Source: Halovenus sp.
GTDB lineage: Archaea; Halobacteriota; Halobacteria; Halobacteriales; Haloarculaceae
DNA: 19,631 nt
Reading direction: 5' to 3'
Assembly (NCBI GenBank): GCA_003551945.1
Contig: PUNZ01000034.1
Span: 1 to 19,631 of the forward strand
The notes under the pieces were generated by a model. That model worked only from the letters and a program-made list of their open reading frames with translations. It was not told where the DNA came from and did no database searches. Positions 6,852-14,655 of this stretch are shown here, piece by piece; position 1 is the stretch's first letter; every line of letters starts with the position of its first letter. The position numbers and the translations under genes were made by a program.

Positions 6852-7403
6852 TCAGTAAAATCCGCGTTCGACATCTTCCTCAATGAGGTCATCGAGCTCC
6901 TTATCAAGCAGCTCCTCAGCCTCATCAAAGGTCGTCGATAACTGTTCGAGTTGCTCCGGTCGGTCGTGGTGGTCGAACTCCATCGGACCATACGCTGGAC
7001 TTTCAAGCGCATCCATCACATCTTCGAGCATGGCACGCGGCGTCGTCGGTGCTTCGGCGTGGGTCTCGACAACAGTCTGGAGTCGCTTTACCCGTGACTC
7101 CGCATCGCCCTCATCTTCTGCAGGTTGTTGTACACCGAACATGCCGTTGCTGTTGTCATCTGTTGGAAAGAGCGGGTCGAGCTCGTCATCAATGCGTCGT
7201 GCAATCTGTGACCCCACTCCATCCACTTGATATGGGTTCTTAGCGTATGTTTTGAGCTGGAACGCCCCCACAGCGGGATGAGCGAGATACATATCCTCAC
7301 CGAGCCCGCGTTGTCTGTCACCCCCAACGGCTCGCCAGCCAGCTGGGTCGACGTCGCTTTCGACTACCTCAGCCAATATATCGTCCCAGTCTCGAATACG
7401 CAT
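6852..7403 (-). CDS. Haloarchaeal protein of unknown function
   Basis: This is a soluble, very acidic protein of 183 residues starting MRIRDWDDILAEVVES. I do not recognise a characterised family. The N-terminal half (to about residue 90) looks like a compact folded domain with the patterns GGDRQRGLGEDMYLAHPAVGAFQLKTY (conserved-looking Gly, Trp and Tyr) and VDGVGSQIARRIDDELDPLFP. The C-terminal half is helical and rich in Glu/Asp, with EQLEQLSTTFDEAEELLDKELDDLIEED (about 151-178) likely a coiled coil or long helix. No signal peptide, membrane segment or cysteine is present. The ATG at 7403 has a TATA-like box about 30 nt upstream; an earlier in-frame ATG would run through that promoter. It is divergent from dph5 (110 bp apart) and convergent with the lipoprotein gene. 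Confidence 0.8.
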   Translation of the reverse strand: MRIRDWDDILAEVVESDVDPAGWRAVGGDRQRGLGEDMYLAHPAVGAFQLKTYAKNPYQVDGVGSQIARRIDDELDPLFPTDDNSNGMFGVQQPAEDEGDAESRVKRLQTVVETHAEAPTTPRAMLEDVMDALESPAYGPMEFDHHDRPEQLEQLSTTFDEAEELLDKELDDLIEEDVERGFY

Positions 7404-7430
7404 AACTATGCAAACGAATGGCCCGCGTGG

Positions 7431-7438
7431 GATTATAC
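7431..7438 (-). promoter_or_regulatory. TATA box for the 183-residue protein
   Basis: On the minus strand GGTATAATCC gives a good TATA element, ending about 28 nt before the ATG at 7403. The transcript would be leaderless or nearly so. Confidence 0.5.
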
Positions 7439-7483
7439 CCATCGGAACTTTTCGAGAGTCGAATCCAAATCCAGACCGGTGGC

Positions 7484-7491
7484 GTTTACCC
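7484..7491 (+). promoter_or_regulatory. TATA-like box for dph5
   Basis: GTTTACCC lies 23-30 nt before the ATG at 7514, consistent with a leaderless transcript. It supports that ATG over upstream in-frame ones. Confidence 0.5.
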
Positions 7492-7513
7492 TTTTGCACC
7501 CCAGCGTCCTGAT

Positions 7514-8275
7514 ATGCTTACCTTCGTCGGTCTCGGTCTTTATGACGAACGCTCGGTTACGTTGCAAGGAAAGCAGGCTATCGAATCCGCCGATGCAGCG
7601 TTTGCCGAGTTTTACACGAGCAAACTTGTCGGCACCACGGTCGAAACGCTCGAACGTCGCTATGATATTGCTATCGATGTTCGAGACCGTGCTGGTGTCG
7701 AACAACACCCAGAGCCGATCCTTGCAGCGGCCGAGCAAGGAGACGCTGTCTTTTTGACTGCCGGTGACACGATGGTGTCAACAACGCACGTTGACCTGCG
7801 ATTGCGGGCACACGACCGCGGTATTGATACCCGCGTGATTCATGGAACAACCGCCCAGACCGCTGCTTCATCGCTCACCGGCTTGCAGAACTACCGATTT
7901 GGCAAGGCAACGACGCTCCCATTCGAGGAGACACATGGTGGCGTTCCAGCGAGCGTCATTCACACTATCGAAAAGAACCAATCAAATGGCTTGCATACGC
8001 TTGTGTATCTCGATATTCATGCCGAGGAGGAGCGGTATATGCGCGGCGATACTGCTGCGAGGCTACTGGATACCCACCTGACGGACCAACTCGGCGTCGT
8101 CGTTGCACAGGCAGGAAGTGAAAATCCGGTCGTCCGTGCAGATTGGCTTTCAACCCTCGCCGATGAAAGCTTTGGCGATCCGCTTCATTTGCTTGTCCTG
8201 CCCGCTGAGACGCATCGGCTTGAGGCCGAAGCACTTGTCGGACTCGCTGGTGCACCGACCGATATCATCGAGTAA
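7514..8275 (+). CDS. dph5: Diphthine synthase (methyltransferase of diphthamide synthesis)
   Basis: Dph5 uses S-adenosylmethionine to methylate the modified histidine of translation elongation factor 2 on the way to diphthamide. The protein has 253 residues, the normal archaeal length. It starts MLTFVGLGLYDERSVTLQG, the first SAM-site loop (GLGLYDE, 6-12). It continues with EFYTSKLVG (32-40), the SAM-binding motif AGDTMVSTTHVDLRLRA (83-99), where the commoner form has Pro in place of Thr86, and later GLQNYRFGKATTLPF and LHTLVYLDI. The C-terminus has the family's PLHLLVLPAETHRLEAEAL. The ATG at 7514 matches the family N-terminus. It is convergent with artA (about 20 bp between the stop codons). 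Confidence 0.95.
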   Translation: MLTFVGLGLYDERSVTLQGKQAIESADAAFAEFYTSKLVGTTVETLERRYDIAIDVRDRAGVEQHPEPILAAAEQGDAVFLTAGDTMVSTTHVDLRLRAHDRGIDTRVIHGTTAQTAASSLTGLQNYRFGKATTLPFEETHGGVPASVIHTIEKNQSNGLHTLVYLDIHAEEERYMRGDTAARLLDTHLTDQLGVVVAQAGSENPVVRADWLSTLADESFGDPLHLLVLPAETHRLEAEALVGLAGAPTDIIE

Positions 8276-8296
8276 TCGTCCTCGAAAAACAGTCGG

Positions 8297-9331
8297 TTAA
8301 TCGGATGGCTCGGGCTGGTCGTTGTCGGGACCGATATCAAGCGCACCCGATAGGTCGTACTTTTCACCGGTCGCCAGATAGATGACTTCTTCAATCGGCT
8401 CCATAATCTCCGGGACCTCACGCAACACGAGGTAGAAGATAATGAGCATCGCAATCACTGACCCAATTTGGGCCATAATTCGGTCTGCCCAAATATAGGA
8501 CACGCGCAGTTCATTATCCATCATAAACAGCCACATGATGGTCTCGGGGGCCCAGTGCATATTCTGGTGCCCGAAGTTCAGGCCGATGAATACGTTTCGG
8601 ACAATGTTTAGCACGTAGATAATTCCCACAGCGAGTGCAATGGCACGAATCTTCCGTCGAAGTGAGGCATTAACTGCCGCAACGAGACCAATAACCACGG
8701 ACATACTGCCGATACCTGTACAAGCCAAAATTATCGTGTAGGTAATTGTCAGCGGACCATCTTCGTGGAAGAAGACAAACGAATTTTCATAAGGGTGGTC
8801 TTTCGGAATCTCACTATATTGGCCGCTATCAGGGTCCAAGCGGCTTGTATCAAACCCCTCTGGTGCGTATGACTTCGCTTCAAATCGTTCGGTCACTAAT
8901 GGCGGGTCATACCCGAGTACATTCATTGCCCACGCGGTATGGTCCGTGACCATCAGAATGAGCTGTTCTCGAAGCGGGTCAATCACTAAAAAGGGCGCAT
9001 AGATAATCCCCATTATCGCAACGGCCCTTGTCAGCGTGATAAGCTCCGCAGACCCATTCCAGAACGTCTTCGCCATAATCAGCGAGAGCGGGGCGGCAAT
9101 GACCGCACCGGCACCCCTGACAAAGCTATCGTCAGTTACGAACCAGGGGTAAATTACCGAGAGCCAGAAGACCGCAAACACTGCCCACGCGACAGCTAGT
9201 AGCCGATCGGCTTTACCCACTTTCACATAATCTACCGAAATTCCGATAAGAAAGAGCAACAATGCCGCCCAGCCCAGTGGATATGAAAGTGTTCCAAAAG
9301 CCGAGAGCAAATTACCAACCTCGCCAAACAT
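8297..9331 (-). CDS. artA: Archaeosortase A
   Basis: ArtA is a multi-spanning membrane transpeptidase that cleaves surface proteins carrying a C-terminal PGF-CTERM tag (such as the S-layer glycoprotein) and links them to a lipid. This 344-residue protein has about seven or eight hydrophobic segments. The catalytic Cys lies in ILACTGIGSM (Cys204); the conserved arginines are Arg245 in LNIVRNVFIG and Arg284 in SYIWADR. The Cys-41-Arg-39-Arg spacing equals that of the Haloferax volcanii enzyme as I recall it (C173, R214, R253), so the active site looks complete. A loop of about 50 residues (143-195) before the Cys is extracellular and acidic, and the C-terminal tail is acidic and cytoplasmic-like. 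It lies 40 bp downstream of the helicase gene but has its own TATA-like box. No tagged substrate is encoded in this window. Confidence 0.95.
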   Translation of the reverse strand: MFGEVGNLLSAFGTLSYPLGWAALLLFLIGISVDYVKVGKADRLLAVAWAVFAVFWLSVIYPWFVTDDSFVRGAGAVIAAPLSLIMAKTFWNGSAELITLTRAVAIMGIIYAPFLVIDPLREQLILMVTDHTAWAMNVLGYDPPLVTERFEAKSYAPEGFDTSRLDPDSGQYSEIPKDHPYENSFVFFHEDGPLTITYTIILACTGIGSMSVVIGLVAAVNASLRRKIRAIALAVGIIYVLNIVRNVFIGLNFGHQNMHWAPETIMWLFMMDNELRVSYIWADRIMAQIGSVIAMLIIFYLVLREVPEIMEPIEEVIYLATGEKYDLSGALDIGPDNDQPEPSD

Positions 9332-9353
9332 CTATCTGAGGGTACGGGAATTG

Positions 9354-9361
9354 TAAGTAAA
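9354..9361 (-). promoter_or_regulatory. TATA-like box for artA
   Basis: On the minus strand TTTACTTA begins about 30 nt before the artA ATG at 9331, consistent with a leaderless transcript independent of the upstream helicase gene. Confidence 0.5.
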
Positions 9362-9371
9362 GGTCTTGTCG

Positions 9372-11213
9372 TTACTGCGCGACGGGTGTCCCGACTATTT
9401 CATCGAGCAACTCGTCGACAGGCTGTTCCATCGGTTCATCGTACAGGAGCACATCAATCGGCAGTGTAGGCGCACCATCAACGAGATTTTCAAGCAGCAC
9501 CAAGCGCTCCCGTGCACGCGACATCCCGACATAGAACACTCGCCGTTCGTTGTCAGTGAGCGTCGGAACGGGACTGGTCTGTTTCGTGAATTCTTGGTCG
9601 CCTGGAACCTCCTGTCCTTCCTGTTCCACAGTTGCGGCCATCTGTTCGACCACTTTCTCGGTCAGGTCCGTTGCGACAAACACGTGGTCAGCTTCACGAC
9701 CTTTCGCTGAGTGGATTGTGCCGAGACGCACGCGGTCACGGTCCATACCACGGTATTTGCTTGCAAAGTAGGCACGGACGCTGCGTTCTTGGAAACTTGT
9801 CACCTTCCGAAGCATATCAGCGGCCGAGGCTGGTTCCGGAGTGAAGGGTGCATACTCGCGGATGGTTTCGGGTTCAATCGAAAGGTCAACTAGGTCATCA
9901 ACACCTTCCTCTTCTTGCTTTTCGTCGATGGCGTCGAAGAGGTCATCGCGCTCACCAGTCCCAAATGCTGAATCCGCGAGCATATCCGCCAACCGACGGG
10001 CTTGTAATCCATCAACCGGTTCCTCCTCGGCGAGCAGTTCGATGGCATCAACATAGTGCGTCAGCCTGTCTGTCCACATCCGCTGGTCTGTAAGACATTT
10101 GAACGGAATTCCCTCGGTAATAAACTCGTCTATAAATTGAAACATCTGGTAGCGGGCACGGAACAACAACATAACCGTCTCATCCGTCTCGTCGATGGTC
10201 CGCCGCACCTCTCGTGTTAAATCCAGCATCGACCGGTTTTGAATGGCCTCAACGGAGCCACCCTCCTTACGCGGTTCGAGGTCTTTCTCTTGGCGCTTTT
10301 CGATATGTCTGACCTCCTGATTAACCACGTTCAAAATCCGCGATGGCAGTCGGTAGGAGTTCGGAAGGATGATATCCTCGTCGACGGCTTCATCAAGCAA
10401 CAAATCCGGGTCCGCACCTTGCCAGGCATAAACAACCTGGTCGTCGTCTCCGGCAAGCAGGACGCGTTTCATATGTGGTCGCCATTCCTCATAGACCTCG
10501 TACTGAAGCGTCGTGATATCCTGAAACTCATCGATGATGAGGTAATCGACGCTTGGTACGAGCGACCGTTGCTTGACGCGTTCAAGCATGTCCGCGAATC
10601 CAACGAGTTCGTTGTTTCCTTTCCATGCCCGCCAGGCACGAATGGCCTCCGGGATGTCGAGTCGGTCATCGTCGCTCGGCCAGGTTGGTGTATACTTGTT
10701 CCCGACCTGTGCTCGGTCGTCAATCTCTGGCGGGAGTCGCACTTCCTCTTCGTTCCACTGGAACGGGACATCGTACCAATCGCCCACATCCCGATGAGTC
10801 CGCTGGAGCCACTGGCTTGTGGCAATCACTTTGTTTCCAAGTGTCGTTGAGCGGGCAGACCGCCGACGTGACCCCTCATATTCGTCCTCATACTCCAGTC
10901 CGAAATCCTCACAGAACTCTTTTTTGTCGGATTCGCTTACGACGTCACCGCGCGAGAGATTCAGCAAGTCGTATGCTTTCGCGTGCATCGTACAGACGTT
11001 CCCGCGAAGCGAACGGGGTGTCGTATCGAGTCGTTCAGCGAGCCGTTCTCGAATCTCCGCAGCTGCTGCTCGTGTATACGAGACGACAAGTACATCCCGA
11101 AATTCCACATCTTCTTCGGTCTCCAGCAGTTGTTCCACCCTATCTAGCAAGGCGGTCGTTTTTCCGCTTCCTGGACCACCAAACAGACGGATGACCTCGG
11201 TGGAGTCAGTCAT
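9372..11213 (-). CDS. UvrD/Rep-type superfamily 1 DNA helicase, compact form
   Basis: This is a 613-residue ATP-dependent helicase of superfamily 1A, expected to move 3' to 5' on single-stranded DNA in repair or removal of bound proteins. All motifs are visible: Walker A GGPGSGKTT (12-20), motif Ia VSYTRAAAAEIRERL (44-58), Walker B LIIDEFQD (225-232), motif III LAGDDDQVVYAWQGAD (253-268), motif IV NSYRLP (285-290), motif V GTIHSAKGREADHVF (498-512) and motif VI FYVGMSRARERL (560-571). It is about 100 residues shorter than bacterial UvrD or PcrA, mostly between motifs IV and V (the 2B region), and has no added nuclease domain. The exact role in haloarchaea is not known to me. It is preceded by the small membrane protein gene and followed by artA on the same strand. 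Confidence 0.92.
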   Translation of the reverse strand: MTDSTEVIRLFGGPGSGKTTALLDRVEQLLETEEDVEFRDVLVVSYTRAAAAEIRERLAERLDTTPRSLRGNVCTMHAKAYDLLNLSRGDVVSESDKKEFCEDFGLEYEDEYEGSRRRSARSTTLGNKVIATSQWLQRTHRDVGDWYDVPFQWNEEEVRLPPEIDDRAQVGNKYTPTWPSDDDRLDIPEAIRAWRAWKGNNELVGFADMLERVKQRSLVPSVDYLIIDEFQDITTLQYEVYEEWRPHMKRVLLAGDDDQVVYAWQGADPDLLLDEAVDEDIILPNSYRLPSRILNVVNQEVRHIEKRQEKDLEPRKEGGSVEAIQNRSMLDLTREVRRTIDETDETVMLLFRARYQMFQFIDEFITEGIPFKCLTDQRMWTDRLTHYVDAIELLAEEEPVDGLQARRLADMLADSAFGTGERDDLFDAIDEKQEEEGVDDLVDLSIEPETIREYAPFTPEPASAADMLRKVTSFQERSVRAYFASKYRGMDRDRVRLGTIHSAKGREADHVFVATDLTEKVVEQMAATVEQEGQEVPGDQEFTKQTSPVPTLTDNERRVFYVGMSRARERLVLLENLVDGAPTLPIDVLLYDEPMEQPVDELLDEIVGTPVAQ

Positions 11214-11236
11214 TGCACAGTTAATAACGCTCAGGG

Positions 11237-11244
11237 TTCATAAG
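11237..11244 (-). promoter_or_regulatory. TATA-like box for the helicase gene
   Basis: On the minus strand CTTATGAA lies about 24-31 nt before the ATG at 11213, consistent with a separate leaderless promoter. Confidence 0.4.
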
Positions 11245-11272
11245 CAACGCGACTTTCTACGCGCTCTCCTGG

Positions 11273-11569
11273 CTACCGATACAACGAAAGATACAACATG
11301 GTAAATCCGATAATGAAAGGAATTGTCTCAACGACCTGGAAAAAGAGCAAAATTATCTCATCTGCACCCTCCCCTAATTGAGTGATTGCGCTGCTCACTG
11401 CAACACCCATACTGATGAATGCAAAGCCAAGAAAGGCAAATTGGAGCCGCTCAGTTTGCTTTTTTCGGTATGCTTGAAAGCTGATAATTGTCAACCCTAG
11501 TGCCAGACCGAACGCAACAAACCGAAGAACCGTCAACACCACCCGCACAAGCATCTCAAGTTCCACCAT
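11273..11569 (-). CDS. Small three-helix membrane protein (DUF7521-like)
   Basis: This is a 98-residue membrane protein with three predicted transmembrane helices, at about residues 8-31, 42-64 and 71-96. A basic loop YRKKQTERLQ (34-43) between helices 1 and 2 is probably cytoplasmic, and an acidic loop GEGADE lies between helices 2 and 3. The arrangement resembles the small haloarchaeal membrane proteins named DUF7521, but I am judging by general look and not by alignment. Function is unknown. A second in-frame ATG five codons in has GGTGG upstream of it, but the TATA box 27-33 nt before the first ATG favours the longer form. It lies between mptD and the helicase gene on the same strand with about 56-60 bp on each side. 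Confidence 0.8.
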   Translation of the reverse strand: MVELEMLVRVVLTVLRFVAFGLALGLTIISFQAYRKKQTERLQFAFLGFAFISMGVAVSSAITQLGEGADEIILLFFQVVETIPFIIGFTMLYLSLYR

Positions 11570-11595
11570 GCTGTGAGTGAGTAGAGGAACCGGTC

Positions 11596-11602
11596 TAATA
11601 AA
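11596..11602 (-). promoter_or_regulatory. TATA box for the small membrane protein
   Basis: On the minus strand TTTATTA lies 27-33 nt before the ATG at 11569, a good match for a haloarchaeal leaderless promoter. Confidence 0.5.
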
Positions 11603-11625
11603 CGTGGTCCCCGACGACGATGCTG

Positions 11626-11985
11626 TCAGTCCTCGATTGTTGAAACGGCCATCAACGGATAGCCATCAACCATTTTCATCTCGGTTTCGACGGTCGTCCC
11701 TTCGTAGTGGATGGTCATCTCAACCTCGAAAAACCGTCCAGTAAGTTCCGTATAGCTAGCGGTCGAAGCGTCGATTTCTGCGTTCAACGCATCCGTATCC
11801 ATCGTGACGGAAACTGTTTCACAGTAGGGCTGATTTTCAATAGCAGTCTCCATTGCCCCCGCCAACGAATCTGCTGAGGCGGGACTGATAGGTGTTCCAG
11901 CAAACTGGTGATAGAGTGTTCCAAACTTAATTCCGGCTTCAAAACACGCTTCTTCGGCGCTCGTCGGTTCTCTGGATGTAGTCAT
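11626..11985 (-). CDS. mptD: Archaeal-type dihydroneopterin aldolase
   Basis: MptD splits 7,8-dihydroneopterin to 6-hydroxymethyl-dihydropterin and glycolaldehyde, the pterin precursor of folate and methanopterin in archaea; it is unrelated to bacterial FolB. The 119-residue length fits. The family signature is clear: CFEAGIKFGTLYHQFAGTPIS (residues 14-34), then ENQPYCETVSV and the C-terminal KMVDGYPLMAVS. Glu16, His26 and Gln52 have the same relative spacing as the active-site residues I recall for the Methanocaldococcus enzyme (E25, H35, Q61), and Tyr109 would match its Tyr111. I chose the ATG at 11985 because upstream in-frame residues are basic and unlike the family. It is divergent from the histidine kinase and 56 bp upstream of the small membrane protein gene. 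Confidence 0.88.
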   Translation of the reverse strand: MTTSREPTSAEEACFEAGIKFGTLYHQFAGTPISPASADSLAGAMETAIENQPYCETVSVTMDTDALNAEIDASTASYTELTGRFFEVEMTIHYEGTTVETEMKMVDGYPLMAVSTIED

Positions 11986-12068
11986 AGTTGGTGTTTGGAT
12001 ACGAAAGGCAACTGCCCACCGATAGCGGCAAGCCACCGACGAAAAACGTGTCTCAAGACGACCTTTTT

Positions 12069-12104
12069 ACAGCCATTACTGGCTCTGTCTAACAGACTGG
12101 CTGT
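12069..12104. promoter_or_regulatory. Nested inverted repeats upstream of the histidine kinase promoter
   Basis: ACAGCCA (12069-12075) and TGGCTGT (12098-12104) are a perfect 7-bp inverted repeat. Inside it lie two more: AGCCA-ttac-TGGCT (12071-12084) and TCTGT-cta-ACAGA (12084-12096). The cluster ends 10 bp before the kinase TATA box at 12115, where an upstream-binding activator or repressor would sit. It lies in the 160-bp region shared with mptD. Confidence 0.45.
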
Positions 12105-12114
12105 GGAGGACAAC

Positions 12115-12121
12115 ATATATA
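12115..12121 (+). promoter_or_regulatory. TATA box for the histidine kinase
   Basis: ATATATA, 25-31 nt before the ATG at 12146, is the clearest TATA element in the window and implies a leaderless transcript. Confidence 0.6.
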
Positions 12122-12145
12122 CTATCCACCTTAGTATGGTCTCCA

Positions 12146-13939
12146 ATGGCTACATCGCAGCCATCCGGTCACGTTTCCTGTGAGACACTCCCCTATGCGT
12201 TTCACGCAACGGATGACACAGGAAAAATTGTGGCTGTAAACGACATTTGGTTAGAGATACTGGGATACGAACGGTCAGAGGTTGTTGGGGAACAATGTTC
12301 ATCGTTTCTGGTTGGGGCGGACAACCGAGTACAGTCACTTACCGAGACTGTCCAGAGCGAGGGCCTTGTGACTGATACGGAGTTGTTATTTCGCCACACA
12401 GACGGACACTCTGTTGTTGGCTCTGTTGCTGGTCAGTATGCTGCTGAAACGGAACGAATACACTGGCAGTTTACCAGACAACAGACAAGCAATGGCGAGA
12501 CAAGCTTACGAAACCTCAAAGCCGCGGTTGACCACGCTGGTCACGCCATTTACATTACCGAGCGTGATGGGACAATCACATACGTCAACCCTGAATTCGA
12601 AGAAATAACTGGATTTTCCGCAGAGAACGTGATCGGGACGACACCCGAAATTTTGCAATCCGGAACGTATGATGAGGAGTTTTACTCAGCGCTTTGGGAG
12701 ACGATTCTGGCCGGAGAGCCGTGGCATCACGAGATGATAAATGAGACGAAAGCTGGAGAGAAGCTCATTTTGGACCAGACAATCTCGCCGATAAAGGCTG
12801 CTGACGGAACAATCGAGGGGTTTGTAGCGGTGAACAAGGATGTTACAGCGAGAAAAGCACACGAAAATGAGCTTGCATGGACGAACACCGTTCTTTCGTC
12901 CTTGCTTGAAGGACTTCCTATCGGGGTGCTTGTCGAGGATGCAAATCGGGATATCCTCACGGTAAACGAGGCGTTCTGTACCTTGTTTGGTATCGAAGCC
13001 CCACCGGAAGCACTCATTGGTAGCGATTGTGCGGAGGCTGCACAACAGTCAAAAGACCTCTTTGTGGACCCGGAACAGTTCATTAGTCGAAACGACGAAT
13101 TGCTTGAACAAGCAGAGCCGGTCGTTGATGAAATGCTTGCACTCAAAGATGGTCGGACGTTTATGCGCTCGTACATTCCATATCCGCTTCCAAGCGGCCA
13201 AGGGAATATGTGGCTCTATCGGGATATTACTCGGCAGAAAACTTACGAACACCGTATCGAGCAACAGCGAGATGATTTGGAGACGCTGAACCATGTCCTC
13301 CGCCACGACATCCGAAACGACTTGCAGGTTATCATGTCCTACATCGAAATTCTCATCAATGCGTTCGATGGCGATGAGACGAAACAGGACTATCTGAACC
13401 GTATTCTGGTCTCCTGTTCGCATGCGATCGAGTTGACGGAGATTTCTCGGAGTGTTGCGGATGTGATGGTGCAAGAAGCCAACGACCACTACCCCGTCTC
13501 CGTCGACCAAACACTGGAACAAGAAGTGAACTCAGTTCAAGCAGCATATCCTGAGTCAGCAATCACGTATGAGCGCCAGACAACTCAATCCTTTGTTTGT
13601 GCTGATGAGATGTTGGGTTCGGTCTTTCGCAATATTCTCAAAAATGCACTTCAGCACAACGATACAGACACGCCGACAGTGGATGTTTCCGTCGATGAAA
13701 CCACCGAACACGTCACTGTCAAAATTATAGATAACGGCCCAGGTGTACCTGACAGCTGCAAGGAGGAGATATTTGGAAAAGGTGAGAAGGGGCTTGATAG
13801 TGTTGGAAGCGGGATTGGACTCTATCTCGTTCATCGGCTTGTTAGTTCATATGATGGCCAGGTCTGGGTGGAAGATAACACACCAAGGGGGGCACGATTC
13901 TGTATTGAACTACCCAAACTGGTCCCAGACCAATCCTAA
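12146..13939 (+). CDS. Soluble PAS-domain sensor histidine kinase
   Basis: This is a 597-residue cytoplasmic sensor kinase with no membrane segment. Three PAS domains are visible: about residues 14-108 (FHATDDTGKIVAVNDIWLEILGY), 120-236 (YITERDGTITYVNPEFEEITGFS, closing with VAVNKDVTARK) and 245-367 (VLVEDANRDILTVNEAFCTLFGI, closing with WLYRDITRQK). The dimerisation/H-box region follows with LNHVLRHDIRNDLQ, where His387 is the expected phosphorylation site. The ATPase domain has the N-box FRNILKNALQHN (494-505), G1 DNGPGVP (529-535) and G2 GSGIGLYLV (554-562). All kinase motifs are intact. No response regulator is next to it, which is common in haloarchaea, so its partner is unknown. No heme or flavin attachment motif is obvious in the PAS domains. 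Confidence 0.93.
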   Translation: MATSQPSGHVSCETLPYAFHATDDTGKIVAVNDIWLEILGYERSEVVGEQCSSFLVGADNRVQSLTETVQSEGLVTDTELLFRHTDGHSVVGSVAGQYAAETERIHWQFTRQQTSNGETSLRNLKAAVDHAGHAIYITERDGTITYVNPEFEEITGFSAENVIGTTPEILQSGTYDEEFYSALWETILAGEPWHHEMINETKAGEKLILDQTISPIKAADGTIEGFVAVNKDVTARKAHENELAWTNTVLSSLLEGLPIGVLVEDANRDILTVNEAFCTLFGIEAPPEALIGSDCAEAAQQSKDLFVDPEQFISRNDELLEQAEPVVDEMLALKDGRTFMRSYIPYPLPSGQGNMWLYRDITRQKTYEHRIEQQRDDLETLNHVLRHDIRNDLQVIMSYIEILINAFDGDETKQDYLNRILVSCSHAIELTEISRSVADVMVQEANDHYPVSVDQTLEQEVNSVQAAYPESAITYERQTTQSFVCADEMLGSVFRNILKNALQHNDTDTPTVDVSVDETTEHVTVKIIDNGPGVPDSCKEEIFGKGEKGLDSVGSGIGLYLVHRLVSSYDGQVWVEDNTPRGARFCIELPKLVPDQS

Positions 13940-13967
13940 ATTCCGCTATGGAAACCGTCCGTCGAAG

Positions 13968-13976
13968 TTATATATG
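13968..13976 (+). promoter_or_regulatory. TATA box for the DedA-family gene
   Basis: TTATATATG, preceded by CGAAG, which resembles a TFB recognition element, lies about 80-88 nt before the ATG at 14056. This gives a predicted leader of roughly 55-60 nt. Confidence 0.5.
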
Positions 13977-14036
13977 TGCGCTTTCAATTCGCCTCCGTGA
14001 TAGACAGGGCACTGGTGTACTACTATCGAGAAATCC

Positions 14037-14048
14037 CACTCTGGAGTG
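14037..14048 (+). promoter_or_regulatory. Hairpin holding the ribosome-binding sequence of the DedA-family gene
   Basis: CACTC-tg-GAGTG is a perfect 5-bp inverted repeat. Its right half contains GGAG (14043-14046), which ends 9 nt before the ATG at 14056 and is the only Shine-Dalgarno-like sequence near this start. As the gene seems to have a leader, pairing could hide the site. The 2-nt loop is too tight for a full stem, so the real structure may be weaker. Confidence 0.3.
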
Positions 14049-14055
14049 AGTTGCG

Positions 14056-14628
14056 ATGATGACCTCTCTTGCTGGTGAATTTGTGTATTTGTCGCCCATT
14101 ACTGATGCGATTACCACCACGATAGAAACAGCCCAACAGCTTGCGGAGCTGGTCGGTCTGCCAATGCTCTTTCTGATATTCATCTCAAAGGGGTTACTGA
14201 TCGGCAAGATATTTCCAACCAGTGTCTTCCTGCCCGGGTACGTTATCCTCATCAATGCGTCCGTGGAGCACGCCACAATTATCGCAGTCGTCACTGCAGT
14301 CGGATATATTCTCGGGCAATGTGTCATTTTTTATGGGACCAGACGGTACGGCGAGACGTTCATTACCCGTCTCCCATATTCGGCAATAGACCCCGAGTCG
14401 CCACAGTTTGAACGGTTTGATGAGTGGTTTCACCGGTGGGGCGGTATCTCCCTGTTCACGTCAAATTTCATCCCATGGGTCCGGGGACTAGTCACAATTC
14501 CAGCAGCAACAAGTTCGTATACGTTTCCGAGATACATGTTTTATACCTCTTCTTCGACAATCCTCTATCATCTCGTCTACGTTGGGATTGCACTTGCAGG
14601 ACTTGAAATCGTGTCCGGTATCGTATGA
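14056..14628 (+). CDS. DedA/SNARE-associated (VTT) family membrane protein
   Basis: This 190-residue membrane protein has the DedA layout: an amphipathic N-terminus, hydrophobic segments at about 35-67 and 71-94, a conserved re-entrant region LFTSNFIPWVRGLVTIPAA (133-151) and a last helix at 168-188. Family members act as membrane transporters or lipid flippases linked to proton motive force and envelope stability. The usual motif F-x-R-F-x-P-x-x-R is altered: the first Arg is Asn137 while Arg143 is kept. The early acidic residue near the first re-entrant loop is replaced in GKIFPTSVFLPG. It may therefore work differently from the bacterial transporters. Two adjacent ATGs (14056, 14059) are possible starts. 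It ends 27 bp from the convergent GHMP gene. Confidence 0.85.
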   Translation: MMTSLAGEFVYLSPITDAITTTIETAQQLAELVGLPMLFLIFISKGLLIGKIFPTSVFLPGYVILINASVEHATIIAVVTAVGYILGQCVIFYGTRRYGETFITRLPYSAIDPESPQFERFDEWFHRWGGISLFTSNFIPWVRGLVTIPAATSSYTFPRYMFYTSSSTILYHLVYVGIALAGLEIVSGIV

Positions 14629-14655
14629 TACTCTCACCAGTTTGAAAAACCCTGC

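Noticed and set aside
7418..7513. Upstream in-frame start for dph5
   Set aside because: Would include the TATA-like box in the coding sequence and add 32 residues before the conserved family N-terminus.
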